The notes beneath the pieces were generated by a model. It did not search any database and had not been told where the DNA came from. It saw nothing but the letters and a program-made list of their open reading frames with translations. A stretch of DNA of 64,000 nucleotides from Rhipicephalus microplus. Its lineage: Eukaryota > Arthropoda > Arachnida > Ixodida > Ixodidae. Positions 41,401 to 53,697 of this stretch are shown one piece after another; the first letter of the stretch is position 1; every line of letters starts with the position of its first letter. The position numbers and the translations under genes are program-made. The stretch lies in NCBI RefSeq assembly GCF_043290135.1, contig NC_134705.1:98706239-98770238 (forward strand), written 5' to 3'.

Positions 41401-42610
41401 AAGAGGGTGTCCTCTTCGTCGATGCGGCCAGGTATCCACTGTCAGCCGGCGGGGGCGATGGGAGACACTCGGAGCCCCCGCCGCTACCCGTGAACGAGCG
41501 AGGCGAAGTCGAGGCGCTAACACTATCACCGCTGCTACTGCTACGTTAACAACGACTGCAGCGACAGTGGCGGAGGGACCAGCTTTCTCTATGGCGGTCC
41601 TGGATACAACAGGAAAGGTTCGGGTCACGGCATCAGCATGGCTGCCATCATCCGAAGCCGCAGAAGAAATGGCCATAGCTTTAGCGGTACTCCACAGCTG
41701 TGCAGACGACAGCCTGATTATTAGCGATTCTAAATCAGCGATTCGGAGCTATATTAATGGCTGCGTGTCCGAGGAGGTGGCACGCATGCTTAACGCCAGA
41801 GCTGGGGACTTCGCGTCAGGCAAGATCACTGACAAGGCCCTCAAGTGGTTTCTCGCTCACATGAGGGACAGTGGAACTATCAACAACATTAGCCGTAAAA
41901 CTAGCAGCAACAACGCCAACAGCCAAAGACTATCCGGCATCCCGCCCAACCATAACGAGCCCGCCCACCTCGTCGCGAGGCAACTTACCCGCCGCGATGG
42001 AGCCACCCAGGTAGTAGACGCCACCGTGGTTGGGAGGAGCACCAGCCGAGGCACGGTGGTGGCCACAGGCACTGGCCATGCCGAAATTACCACCCCCACC
42101 CCGTCCGTTGCTGCAGCAACTGAAGTTGGTGCAGAAGAGGCGAGACAACAGAAGTGCGCCGACTGCTATGGAGAAGAGTTTCCTGCCACGTACCACGACG
42201 TGCTTGCGCACTATATAAAATGCCGGAAGAAATTTCCGCAACCCCACGTTAGCCTGGACTGGTCGCTGGTGGTGCACCTGAGAAGGCTGCAGATGGGCAC
42301 GTTCACCAACCCCTACCATCTGCACCGCTTATGGCCCGCGCTGCACCCGTCGCCTGGCTGCCCGTGGTGCGCGCACGAACGGGCCGATATGGCACATACA
42401 CTTTGGCAATGCGAAAGAGATGAAGATAGGCCACGAGAAAGGATGACGTCAACTGAAGGACCCACCGAGATGGGGCACATTGCTGAGCGAAGGCAAGCCA
42501 CGCTTCTCAGCGAGGCTCTCGAAGACCAGGTGTCCGCCGTCCAGCGGGCCAGGGCCGTCGTCGAGGACATCAAAAGGTGTTCCTCGAACGATATGTCCCT
42601 GGCAGCCTAG
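41401..42610 (+). pseudogene. LINE-G2 RNase H and CCHC tail
   Basis: RNase H: GVLFVDAARYPL (Asp, in the 41280-41549 frame); after a frame change, SSEAAEEMAIALAVLHS (Glu), LIISDSKSAIRSYI (Asp), LKWFLAHMRDSG (His). ORF2 tail: DWSLVVHLRRLQMGTFTNPY then CPWCAHERADMAHTLWQC, a C-x2-C-x-n-H-x4-C finger, ending at TAG 42608-42610. A 454-aa frame (41246-42610) covers RNase H and tail, so this end is nearly intact. Confidence 0.8.
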
Positions 42611-42664
42611 CTCCAGACACAGCAACAACCGTTGGGCAAATAAAATTTATTCAACTCAACTCAA

Positions 42665-43161
42665 CTCGCACAACCTCAAAAAAGTCGCGGCCAGACACGG
42701 CGTTCCGATGGTGTTTTCCGCACCCTAAAAAGTCGGAAGACTGTACCAACGTGTGTGCGATAGGAAGAAGTGTGGCTGCGAGAAGAAGCATGAGAGGGCC
42801 TTTGTTAAGTGTTCCACGGCGGTAGTGTACTCCATGCCCTTATGCTGCGGAAAAGTGAACATTGGCCAAACCGAACGGTGTATTATAGACGGATTAGGAG
42901 AACACGCCGAAAAAATAACAAAACGAGATGACAAGTATGCGCAACTGGTTGCGCATGTCATCTCGTGTGTTTGTGACGCACAATTTTCTGAGACAAAGAT
43001 TCTAGGCAGAAGCGCAAGTAAAACTGCACGTGAAGTGTTAGAGGCCTTTTTCATTAAAAAAAAACAAAGATCACTGATAAGCGCCCCTTTGCTATTGTTG
43101 TTACCAAGCGAATTCAAGTTTCTCGCTCTGAGGCAATGACATTGATTAACTGTACGTATTG
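42665..43161 (+). pseudogene. PLE GIY-YIG endonuclease, unit B
   Basis: PLE resumes after LINE-G2: HGVPMVFSAP-like connector, CDRKKCGCEKKHERAFVKC, then VVYSMPLCCGKVNIGQTERC (GIY-YIG block with Tyr to Asn in NIG, as in unit A), GEHAEKIT and FSETKILGRSASKTAREVLE. Open frame 42753-43139. Confidence 0.85.
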
Positions 43162-43570
43162 ATAATGTATGCTGTTGGTTTTCTATATGGCGTTAGTGCG
43201 TACATGTGATCTGTATGTTCAAGCCTGTGAGCTATGAATAAACTCGTTGGAAGTGAGCGCTGTGTATGTTTGATGGGTGTGTGCGTATAGGAGTGATCGT
43301 GTCGTGTGTTAGTGCTCGAATAAACTTTTAGAAAGAGTGTGGAAACACTGGATTAGACGCGGTAGAATAGAGGAGGTTAAGGAGTACGCGAACGTGTAGG
43401 GGTGTTACTTTCCCTTTCATGGCTGTCGTCTGCTCAATGCGCTGACAGCAGGGACCTGAAAGAATGCGAAACGCCGGCACATTAGCCCCCCATCCCTTTG
43501 CAATTGACGAAAAAAACAATGAAAAATAAGAACACTCACATTCCCTTATGGCGTCTTATTACTTATCTAG
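43162..43570. other. PLE 3' region and spacer, unit B
   Basis: Homologous to 7761-8186. GT-rich, with AATAAA-type signals near 43238 and 43318. No gene seen. Confidence 0.5.
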
Positions 43571-46135
43571 AGGTTTATTATTACTATCAAGCTACAAATA
43601 CACAAACTACGCAGGTCATGTTAAATAATTTTCGCCATGTCATATGCCACTGTTAGTAACGTCAGAGCACAGTTGTCTACGTAGAGGACCAACGTCACTG
43701 CATTGCCGTGTACGTAGGACCATTTACACGCGCACGTCATGCCCTCATTCTCTGGACGAGTGCCCACAAAAAGAAGGGTTGCAGCGTTCATCTTGAAAAT
43801 TGACCCGTTTCCGCGACGCGTAGCGTTGCAAATTTTGGCAGACGTGATCTTGAACGCCCCATGTGCACATTGAGCTTGTCAGCTCAATATTGTCAAACCT
43901 GGCAAGTGGCCCTCTAAGGAGAGGTTGTAGCGGCTTCTCCATTCGTACTGGTACTGCCACCCCAAAACAGCAAGAATCCTATGAATACTTTGAATATTGA
44001 GCCTGGAACACGACAGTACTTGCAACAAGTAAACCAGCCACGATACAAAGACGACGTTGCATATAGTCGCGCGAGCAAAACCGGACATGTCACGGCGTTC
44101 CCGTCTGAGTCAGAACAGTTAGCTCTTGGTTTTTTCGACCCACAGATCATCGTTGTTCTGTTATTTGTATGTCAGCACACCGAAGGATGTGTAAGGCCTG
44201 CTTGACCAATAATTATTTCGCACACCACGGGTAACGCATCCCGACTTCCATGCCACAGCCCAGCACACTTGACTATTTTCCAGGGCTATAGTAGCATTGG
44301 AAAACCTTCGTATAGTGTTCATTGAGGTGTGTACACTCTCCTGATTGGTACAAAATATTGCAACATCATCAGAACATGCCAGTAACTCCACCTCACGTGC
44401 GCCGAATTGAAAATCTTGTACACATTTTTAGTAATGGTCACATACAGAGGTTCTAGGTACAAAGCAAATATTGTAAGCGAAAGTGGGCAACCTTGCCTTA
44501 CAGATGAACGTACATCAATTCTTCAAGCTAAATTGCGGTTCACAATCAACTTGGTTGAACAATTGTCGCGAGCCATCTCAACACCTCGCAGTATCACAAT
44601 TCCAACACCTACACGTTCTTACAATTTAAACAAAACGCTATGGCAAAAGCTTTTGCTTGATAAATTTGCAACATCGTAACCCTTCAGAAGTTAGCATCAC
44701 AGCCACCCTAATATGCTTCGTGCTACATGTATGTTCTTCATAATTGATCTTGGTATTACTTCACAGGTTTGGTGTGGGTCAACCACTGCACTCGTGAGTG
44801 TCTGAAACCGCATCGCGAGAACGTTTATTAGTATTTTGTAGTTCACATTCGCCAATGTTATCGGTATATAGCCAGATACATACTTTTTTAGACGGTCTTT
44901 ACTTTTCAAGATCAGAACAGTGTGTGCTTTCTTGAACGAAGGTAGTAGGCTACCCTTGGTAAATATTTCAGCGAATACATTTTTTGAGAACAGCGGCTAA
45001 CTCTGCCTTGAAATTCTTGTAAAATACTGCCGTTATCCCATGTGCGCCTGGAGATTTCCCGTTATGCAGTTTGTCTATAACTACTTCTATCTCTCCCACA
45101 GTTTTATCATCTGACAAACTTTCTGTATCTTGGGGATATAAAGTTAGCAAAAGGCTTAGAGAGTGTTTTTCAAAAGTTGCCTCTTTGAATATGCGATTGA
45201 AAATTACTTCGTGATAATATTCTTTAAATGTATTCTTTATATCTGTTCTGATTTAGTGGTTAACGGGCCATTATTTTCAAATCATGTGACGTCAATAGCC
45301 CGCGCACACTTTATTTAGTAGTAAGAAATCGCTGATTAAGCATGTCGTCAGCAAGTAACCTGACTGCTCAAGCCCTAGTACCGCACCTTAGTATGTAAAA
45401 ACATCGATGACCTCGAGTTTGTTTTTAGTTTCTCAAATAACTTTCCTCAAAATCCGGGGTTGTCTGTGTCTTCCTTGCTGTATCCCACAAGCAACTTCTT
45501 TAAACTGTTACCTTCAACACGTACCGTATTTCAGCATGCATTTCCATGGCTAACATTTTCACAGTAGATTTGATGTATTATCAATTTTACAATCTGTTAC
45601 TAAATGCGAGGGTGCCTCATTCGTGTAATTATTCTTTGATGCAACTGAAAAAAATTAGCGACTCTAAGTAGCTAGGCATATAACCTCCAGAGATGCCATA
45701 TGAATGCACGTTTAGGATCTTCTTTTTGGCCTAATGAGAGCATGATAGGTGAATGAGCGCTGAATGAGACTTATTCAACAGCACACCTTCACAAACATTT
45801 GCCAGCTCTAATACCACGTAAGCTCTTTCTAATCTTGCATGGCTAGATCCTTAATTATGGGTATAATTATGTTGCAATCAGCCTTTAGCTAAGAAAGCAG
45901 CATGCTGAAGGGAATACTAGTTAATAATCTGTTTTGGTAATCAGCGGTATCACATTTTCTATCTAAGCAGCTAGATAGATCATTTGCACTGAACACACAG
46001 TTAAAATCTACAAGAACAACCAGGAGCCTATTAGTGTCAAACGATGGAGACTTTCTTGGACAAAGAATAAGTGATCACGAGAGTCTCTTGTTGCGTACAC
46101 GTAGATTGTTTTGATCTTTGCCTTCTGATAGATAA
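43571..46135 (-). mobile_element. LINE-B, Tx1/L1-like, unit B copy
   Basis: Better preserved than 8187-10730. 5' to 3' on the minus strand: EN remnant VDFNCVFSANDLSSCLDRKC near 46010-45960; RT fingers VIDKLHNGKSPGAHGITAVF with FYKNF (45150-44968); a stretch with YIPITLANVNYKILINVLAM then RFQTL (44909-44697); QGCPLSLTIFALYLEPL near 44490; ACSDDVAIFCTNQES (44391-44345; Tyr of YxDD reads Cys); the tail with NLSLEGHLPGLTILS near 43920. Stops and frameshifts throughout. Confidence 0.75.
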
Positions 46136-46218
46136 AATCACACAAAGCAAACCTTCCATACAAAGAGCGAACCACTGTTAACGTCAAAGCGTTATAAACA
46201 GCTTGTTTCGCAGAAATT

Positions 46219-46250
46219 CAAGTGTCGGCGTTGGTGTCGGCGTGGAGGTC
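46219..46250. repeat. GTCGGC minisatellite, unit B
   Basis: Short version of the 10801-10856 array (GTGTCGGCGTTGGTGTCGGC). Confidence 0.8.
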
Positions 46251-46254
46251 GCTG

Positions 46255-47230
46255 GCTGTGAGCGAAAAATCATCAAGTTATACCTGACCGAGAAATCAAG
46301 AATGATGCAAATAAAATAAGTAAATGATAAAAAACGCTGGAATAGAGTGGGGACCAAACCAGGGTTGTTGGGGTCCGAGTGGGGACCGAAATCGGGTCCT
46401 TTGCGTGGCAAGTGGATGTTTGACCATACGATCATGCCTCTGCTTGCGAAAAAAGTGAAAAGAACTTCCTCTGCATGGGAATGCAGTGAAGGTAGTTTTC
46501 ATGGTTCACAAACGCACGTATCTTGAATATATTCTTCACAATAAAACATGAAATATTGCTGTAGTATTGCGAGGTCAAGCGGTCATTGCCAACGGGCGTA
46601 AGAATATGGGATTATTATAAAGGCTCCGTGGTTTAAAGCCGGTACTCCACTACAAAAAGTACACATGTTGCTGCGCCTTTTGCTTTAGGCCACGTTGTGG
46701 GTGCATAGCCAATTTGAAAAGGTTTCATGCACTAATTGTTTGAATTACGCTCTACAAAGAGGATGCCACTATCGCGTTCAATTCTTAAAGACGAAGCTTT
46801 ACGGTACTCTACTGTTTCCTCAACAATTCCTAATTATTTCTCAGTAATTATTGCACACCCCGCGGAAGTACCTTCTGCAAGGCTAACACACACAATATAT
46901 CAGGTGCTGAAAGAAGCGAAATATGTTGCGTTGCACTCTGACTTTCAACATTGTCTCTTGGCCAACAAGCATGTCCAAGTCTTTTTCTTCAATGAGACGC
47001 CTGACCTGACACTGCTAACGCCTTATAGAAAATACGCGCACGTTAAGCGTGCCTACGGGAATCGGTGCAGTTCGACGCGCCATTTTCATGAAGAGTGAAC
47101 AGACTTACGCGATTAGCTCAACATCACCAGAGAGCACCTAAGTCAGGGCCAAAATGCTCACTTTCTGTACCATTTGCTGCGAGCAGGTGACGAGAACGCC
47201 GGTCGAGACATGGCAGATGGACGGGCGAAA
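46255..47230. other. Unclassified repeated block, unit B
   Basis: Homologous to 10857-11836. The 120-aa frame at 46736-47098 has no domain I recognise, is shortened by frameshift in unit A, and is not called a gene. Confidence 0.5.
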
Positions 47231-47975
47231 AATAATTGGCATCATATCAACGAAGGAAATGATGGAGAGTGGGGCGAAGCATTCGTCCGTCGATTCGTTC
47301 TTGCTTCCGCCCATCCGTGCGTGCGTCTGTTCATGCGTCCGTCCCTGCGTTCGTCCATGCATCCGCGCCTGCGTCCATTCATGCGTCCATCCATGCGTCC
47401 ATGCATGCATATGTTTGTGTCCGTTCGTCCATCTATTCAACACTCCAAGTAGCACCATCTCGCGTCTTTTCATCATATATTCCCCATATAGAAGCACAGC
47501 CATCCAGTGGACATTCCAAGGACTAAACAAGGGTTGGCACACGCACACTTTCTTATGACTTGCGCTTCGGGTCTACTTCCCACCTTTTAACTACCTCGAG
47601 TTCATGGTATATACTAGTTCCCTGTATTCGTGGCACTGCGGCCCAAGGCTCGCTAAACCTTTCAATATTAAGGAGGTTACACCCAGCGAGTATAACGTAG
47701 CAACCCTTTCTTGTCAGATAGTGCTCAACGTAGTTGCCGATGGCTGCTAATGGGGATCGCAGCATGCGCGATAACTAAAACCCAAATGTTCCTGTCTTTC
47801 ATTCCCCCTTAGCAGACATTGGAATGTACATTGAGCACTATTTTATATTGTTTAACAACGCACAGAATAAATCTCTCACCAGCACCTCCTTGGAGGTCAA
47901 AATGTTATACTTGTTACACACTACAACGGCTATGAGGGACGAACTGGTGCCGCTGTAAGGAGCTTCATCCCTAAA
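47230..47975 (+). repeat. Tick interspersed repeat with 12-bp minisatellite, unit B copy
   Basis: As 11837-12515, longer at the left (GAGTGGGGCGAAGCATTCG near 47267-47285 matches the GGGGCGAAG end). 12-bp minisatellite at 47305-47432; right end GGAGCTTCATCCC near 47958-47970. Confidence 0.65.
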
Positions 47976-48068
47976 ATAAAAAAACTTTGGTTTGCAAGTG
48001 CTAAGGACGTCCCTGATCGTTCTACGTCAGGGGCGTCCGTCAGTAGGAGTTATGGTGCTCGTTGCGTC

Positions 48069-49137
48069 TTGGACGCCTTCGAAGTGCTTGTCTTCGACGT
48101 TGTTGTCCCTACGGGGACTAGAGCCGAGACCGTCGTTGATGCGATAGCCTCAATGGTCGGTCTCGCAAAGGTATACTGCGTGCATCACCAGGGAGCTCGA
48201 AATTTCCAAGTCACCGTGAAGAGCATGGCCTCCATGTCTCTAATCGTTAATGCTGGCTGCCTGGTGATTGGCGGCTTTCGTGTTCAAGTTGTTCCCGTTG
48301 GTCCACAAGTTACCAACGTCGCCTGCCTGTTCCTGCCATCATACGTCTCAAACGAAGCTCTCGTCGAAGCGTTATCCCAATATGGCAAGGTGCTCACTGT
48401 CAGCAGTGGTTGTATGAGCGGGCGACGCGGCGTACTCATTGGAACGCGGTATGTTAGAATGGAGATGAACGACGCTAATCCTGTGCTGAACTACCTGCGC
48501 ATCTCCGGTCACCGTGCTACGTTCGACTACCGTGGTCTCCAGCGTGTGTGTCGAAGATGTGGCTCTGGGGACCATCTACGAGCCCACTGAACAACACCGT
48601 ATTGTGGTTGGTGTGGTGTGCACGGTCACGTTACTGAAGGAAGTGACCGCCCATGTCGACGCTGCGGGGACGGCCACCCAACTGTGGTTTGCCCTGTCCG
48701 CCGCTCTTACTCAGACGCTGCTGCTGGTGCCTTTCCACCACTGACATCTGCAACGGAACCAACTACCAACTCGGGGAATGCAGAGGAGGTCACCGACGCT
48801 GTGCTGGCCTCACCCCTAGAAGTTCCTTCAAACGAAGCGCACAACGAAAGGGCGATTGTCGATGCGATGCTTGGCGCGTCGGCCTCTCCGCTGGTGCAGG
48901 AACCGTCCGCTCCGAAAGACGCAACGCACTGCCCTGCAAACGGCGCCGGCGTCTCTTCTCTGACGGCAATTGATGTTCAGTGCCCAAATGATCCCAGTTC
49001 TCAGGCTGCTGCTGTTGGAGTTGACCCTACGACCCCTGTTATTTCAGAAAACAGTGGCGAAAATACCACAGCCACTTCTGTTGCGGCCACTCCAACCATT
49101 TCGACATCGTGTCGTACACGTAAAAAGTCTACCACAT
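48069..49137 (+). pseudogene. LINE-D ORF1, unit B
   Basis: ATG 48069 (MDAFEVLVFDVVVPTGT) gives 173 aa to TGA at 48588-48590, reading through the first knuckle CRRCGSGDHLRAH; the TGA replaces the final Cys codon. The second half is open 48618-49139 with the CRRCGDGHPTVVC knuckle and a Thr/Ala/Val-rich tail ending in a basic CRTRKKS. With one nonsense change and one frame change, this is close to a complete ORF1. Confidence 0.75.
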
Positions 49138-49526
49138 AACGGGTGCCTACACTGGCCTGCCGAGACGTGGACAGTGCTGCCAGCATCAAGGATGTGGATC
49201 CAAGCTTGCTGGCGGCTCAGTCTCAACGGGGACACGTCTGCGGAAGACGGCTTCAGCTTGGGACTGGATAGTAGCATCGGACTGTCTAGCCTTGCCAATT
49301 TTGACGTCGACATGGGAGCTCCACGTGAAACAAAGGAGGGGACACTTTCAGCTCTTTGTCCGATAAACGCAGTGATGACCGTGGTAAATTCCAACGGTCC
49401 AAAAAACCTCCACCCTCTTTTGGAGGGTCAAACAGTGCGTTGTAATTTTGTTGAGGAAGTGTCTCCTGGACACTTTCCGCGACACCGTCTAGAACTATGC
49501 GTCCAGGTTAGTCTTTACTTTTTATT

Positions 49527-50317
49527 ATGGCTACTACACTGCATATTAATTCATTGAACGTTCAGAGTTTTCGCAGTTCGGCAAAGCAGGCTGAAGATAT
49601 TAGTGTCGCCCGCACTGCAAATTGTGATGTTTTGTGCCTCCAGGAAACAAATTTCTTCTCGCTATCCAACGTGCTTCCTTTTAAACGAAAGTTCAATCTA
49701 GATTGTTATTTCTTTTTCGCTACATCTCGTTTTACTGGAGTAGGTATTATTATTTTTAATCGAGCTCTATTACCGGATCATCTTGCTTTCTACGATGTCG
49801 TGGGCAGGGTTTTGGCTTTAGACTGTAGCTACTTTTCTTTCGGATTAACGATATTTCGTGTGTATGGGCCAGCGCAAGCAGGACAGTCTAATGACTTTTT
49901 TAGAGACCTGGATGTGTTTTTTCTTTACGGTCGTGATGTCATTCTGATTGGCGACTTCAACTGCGTTCTAGATACGTGAACCAGAGTACAAGATCCTGGC
50001 TGGGGCCGGTCTGCTGGGAATTCACGCGAGCTGCGACGCCTTACCTACCACTTTTCATTACTGGACGCAGACAATGTAGTGCACGGAAATACCTTTGTTT
50101 GGACATGGCGACGAGGCTCCAGCAGGCTCGACCAGGCTTACATTACACGAGCGTTATAGGCGTTTTTCTCCGATTTATGTGTTCCGTCCTTCCCACTTTC
50201 TCCTGTGTACGTATCTGATCATCGGCCTATTGTCTTGGAGCTCGAAGTTCCATTTTCTTTTTTGGAAAAGCCATGGCGTCTTGATGTTAGTGTCCTGCAG
50301 GACGTTCGCTCAAGATC
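49527..50317 (+). pseudogene. LINE-D endonuclease, unit B
   Basis: ATG 49527. LNVQSFRS (N), LCLQETNFF (E), RVYGP, LIGDFNCVLDT (GDFN), then TGA at 49977-49979. Further on WTWRRG, a shortened S-R-L-D-Q-A-Y block, and YVSDHRPIVLELE (SDH). All catalytic positions are visible. The linker is cut at 50317 by LINE-F and resumes at 52015. Confidence 0.85.
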
Positions 50318-52005
50318 GCGATGGATGAATTAATGGATTGAAACAACTTTATTTATACGTCCTGTAAAGGCTTAGCCACCTGCCAGGCTAATCCCACGTT
50401 GGGACTGGGAGGTCAAGCCTTCTGGCACTGTCGCGGGCGTACTGGACAGGCAGGACTTGGGAGATATGGTCGTGAGACTATATGATTCCTGTAAACTGCT
50501 CCCGGGAAATGCCACGGCCAAGCAAAACACATTCACAGAGCATATGATCAAGCGTGCATACTTTTTTCTTACATGCCTTGGAAACAACATCCATATCTTT
50601 TATATAGTACCATTCTTTTACCTGTGCCGGCGTGTAATAAGGCTGTGTCTGTAATTGTCTAAGTGTGACCGCTTGTGCTCTGTTTAGTCTACTTAGAGGG
50701 GGTGCAAACTCTCTCCTCCCCAGGTAGTAATGTTTAGTAATTTCAATATATGTCATGGGCGTATCCCGTTGTAGATTTTCCAATCCAGCAGAATCAAAGC
50801 CACGTGTAAAAGCGTCCCGGTCCGTAATTTCGCGGGCAACGCTGTTGGCCGGTTCATTTGGATTCATGGGAATGTCATCGAGTGATCCAAGGTGCGCTGG
50901 GAACCAATATATGTAATGTGTATCAATGGCCTGTTTACTATTATGAATTCGAACTGCTTGTGGTGTGATCCTACCTCTGCCGAAAGCTCTGATGGCTGGT
51001 TTTGAGTCACTGTATATCTCGGTGTATCAATCATCCGTCAGGGCCAACGCGATAGCAACCTGTTCAGCGACTTCCGGTTTAGAAGTGTAAAGTGTGGCGC
51101 AGTTGGTACACCTGCCCTGGTGGTCAACTACTACCGCGGCGAACATATTTCGGTCTTTATATCAGGCTCAGTCAACAAAGCAAGCCCTGCTGCCTCCTTT
51201 ATCCAACTTATTTAATAAAGCCTTAGTCCGGGCTACCTTTCTGGCAACGTTGAAGGTTGTGTGCATATTTCTTGGCAATGGGGCGACCATGATGCTCTCA
51301 GCAAAGTCCTGTGGTATTTTGGTGTATGCCTCCTGGCTGATGACAGGGTTGATTATGATTCTATTGAGGATCAATCTCACCGTGCGAGTGGTAGAGAGTC
51401 TTGCTATTTGTGATCTTTCTTGTGCCTCCGGAATTTCTCTAGTCGTGTTGTGTACCCCTAACTTGAGCAATTTTTGAGTGCTGATGCGAAGCGGGAGACC
51501 TAGTGCACTCTTGATGACTTTCTTGATCACCGCGTCGAGCTTCTTTAGTTGGCTTTGTGTCCAGTTATACATAGAAGCTGCATATGAAGTATGACGTAGC
51601 ACGAAAGAGTTGATCAACCTGATAAGAATGTCCTCTTTCATGCCCTTTTGTCTCCCTGCAAGTCATCTGATCATCCGGTATGCATTCTCTGTCTTGAAGA
51701 TAATTTTCTTGAGCGCCATGTGAATCGCGCCATTTGCATCTATAAAAAAGCCCAGTACCCTCATCCTGTCGACTCTTGGTATATTTACCCCGTTTTCGGT
51801 CAATGTATGTATGTCACTTTCGGATAGTGGCTTCCAGCACTTAGGTCTCCCCCTTTCTCTTTTCTGTAAAGTAATAACTCCAATTTATGTGGGAAGCACC
51901 TGAAACCAGTGGGCCTCAAGTATTCCTCCATTGTCTGCACCGCTTCTGTGAGTGCATCTTGTACCTGTCCTTCACTACTACCCGCACACCATATACTAAG
52001 GTCAT
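50318..52005 (-). mobile_element. LINE-F, 5'-truncated I-group LINE
   Basis: A 1688-bp minus-strand insertion flanked by CTCAAGATC (50309-50317 and 52006-52014). It starts (5', at 52005) inside the RT catalytic block (DDLSIWCAGSSEGQ), runs through thumb (LRPTGFRCFPHKLELLL), the connection at 51641-51168 (MKEDILIRLINSFVLRHTSY), an RNase H remnant near 51160-50900, and tail 50867-50478 (LRQLQTQPYYTPAQ; CKKKVCTLDHMLCEC). It ends in AATAAAGTTG near the 3' end. Unit A has the empty site near 14855. Confidence 0.85.
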
Positions 52006-52014
52006 CTCAAGATC

Positions 52015-52480
52015 AGATTTGTCACGCGTAATACGTGTGTCGCTCACGGCGTCTGGTCCTGAAGATTGGGATGCGCTTAAAACACAGTGGCACCTACGCT
52101 TTGCAGTAGAGAGGCGTTCGCTTCGTCGACGCGTTTCTGAAGAGCTTGCTGATACTGCGATGAAGTTACGCATTGCTTTGCGCGCCGAGACACTTTCTCC
52201 TCCGATGCGAGCGTGGCAGAGTGAACGCTTTCAGCGCTTGACTGCTGCTTCGTCCCTGGCGACAGCAGCATGGCGCTGTAGACACAACCCATGTGCACAT
52301 CCTGAGGGGCTGCGCTACGCGAGACATTCGTTTTTTGGGCAATCACATCCATCTGTCTCTATGAGCGCACAAATACCACCTGCGCAGCGGCTTCCTACGC
52401 GTGATCGATCTGTTTTCTTGTCAAGTTCGGCCATGCGGACTAACTGTGATGAAACACCGCAAATGCTTAGAAGTTGCAGA
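52015..52480 (+). pseudogene. LINE-D EN-RT linker, unit B
   Basis: The frame with SDLSRVIRVSLTASGPEDWD then RRRVSEELADTAMKLRIALR, helical and basic. It continues the endonuclease after LINE-F and matches 14860-15290. Confidence 0.65.
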
Positions 52481-52487
52481 TTGCCTG

Positions 52488-53697
52488 CACATCCCTACGT
52501 CAGCTGAAGAGGTAAAAGCAGCACTAAAATCTATGAAACGTGGAACGGCCCCTGGGCCAAACGGTTTTCCTGTTGAGTTTTACTTGACATTTTAGGATGA
52601 GATTGGTGCTACCTCTACCGTGGTTATCCGGCGATGCTACGAGGACGGTATCTTTCCATCAAGTTTTCGAGATAGACGCATTGTGCTTATTCATATGGTG
52701 ATGCTTTTTCTGGTAATCCTGAAGATGGGAGACCTATCACGCTCCTCAACGTTGACTATATGATATTCGCGGCGGTAGCCGTTCAACGTTTGAGGGGTCT
52801 GTTGAACACCCTGGTAGGTCATCACCAGACTTCATCAGTGCTAGGACGAGAAATACACAGCTTCTCATTTACCACACGGGATATCAAAGCCTATACTCTG
52901 TCGCGATCTGCGCGTGGTATCCTTGTGTCTTTGAACCAGGAAAAAGCGTTTGACCGACTAGAGCACGCGTATATCCTAATGTGCTCACAGCCTTCAGCTT
53001 TTGTAATTTGGTTGTGGAAATGATTAAATATACATACGCTGGTCTGAAAAGCACACTAGTTCTGGATGGCTGGGAAAGTGCCGCCTTTTTCATAACACGT
53101 GGGGTCCGTCAGGGATGTCCATTGTCTCCTGTGCTATTTGTCCTCAGCCTTGAGCCATACTTGCGTGCTCTTGAGGCGGATTCACGTGTCCGGGGTCTTG
53201 CGCTTCCTGGTAGCGGTGTTGTGAAAGTCACAGCTTTTGCTGATGATATAACCTTGTACCTTTCAGATGAAGATAGCCTTTCACGCAGCCTGCGTGTATT
53301 TTCCCAGTATGGCGACATTTCAGGTGCAGCGTTAAACATCTCAAAATCCCCGTATTTCTTCATTGGCTCTCCAAACACCAGGCTAAGCGCTGGTTTTCCC
53401 ATTCAGCCGGCCACGTCCCTTTGTATTTTAGGTATTTTATACAACCACCACGGCATTTGCGAATCCATTTGGTTAAACGCTCTCAAAGAAGTAAGACTGA
53501 AAATTCAGGATGCACGGGATTTTGACTTCCCACTTCTTGAGCGGAGGTACCTTGCGCAGACTGTATTTTGCGGTCACATTGGGTACCTTTCTCACGTCAT
53601 GCAACCATCTTTACGTATCGTACGATCACTGCAGTCTGCTTTGTGTTCCTTTTTTTGGTCAGGCGGCACTGAGTTGGTCTCTCGCGCGGCACTGTGA
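52488..53697 (+). pseudogene. LINE-D reverse transcriptase, unit B
   Basis: Fingers SAEEVKAALKSMKRGTAPGP then NGFPVEFYLTF and a TAG (52593-52595); ILVSLNQEKAFDRLEHAYIL (motif A, with Asn for the catalytic Asp as in unit A). Then 238 aa open (52981-53697): ITRGVRQGCPLSPVLFVLSL, VTAFADDITLYLSDEDSL (catalytic FADD intact), YGDISGAALNISKS, GILYNHHGICESIWLNAL, ending in CSFFWSGGTELVSRAAL. This is the Tx1-type thumb order. The Asn in motif A is shared between units and so predates the duplication, or is a family feature. Confidence 0.85.

Larger units (their letters stand above)
36187..42664 (+). mobile_element. LINE-G2, full-length I-group LINE in the PLE
   Basis: A 6478-bp plus-strand element flanked by the 12-bp TSD CTCGCACAACCT (36175-36186 and 42665-42676); unit A has the single-copy site near 7258-7270. 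The 5' end TGGGAAGGCGCTACGGTCGCC resembles the LINE-G1 start, so the two belong to related families. It ends with AATAAAATTTATT (42639-42651) and an (AACTC)n tail. It contains ORF1, EN, RT, RNase H and a CCHC tail, with scattered stops. Confidence 0.85.
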
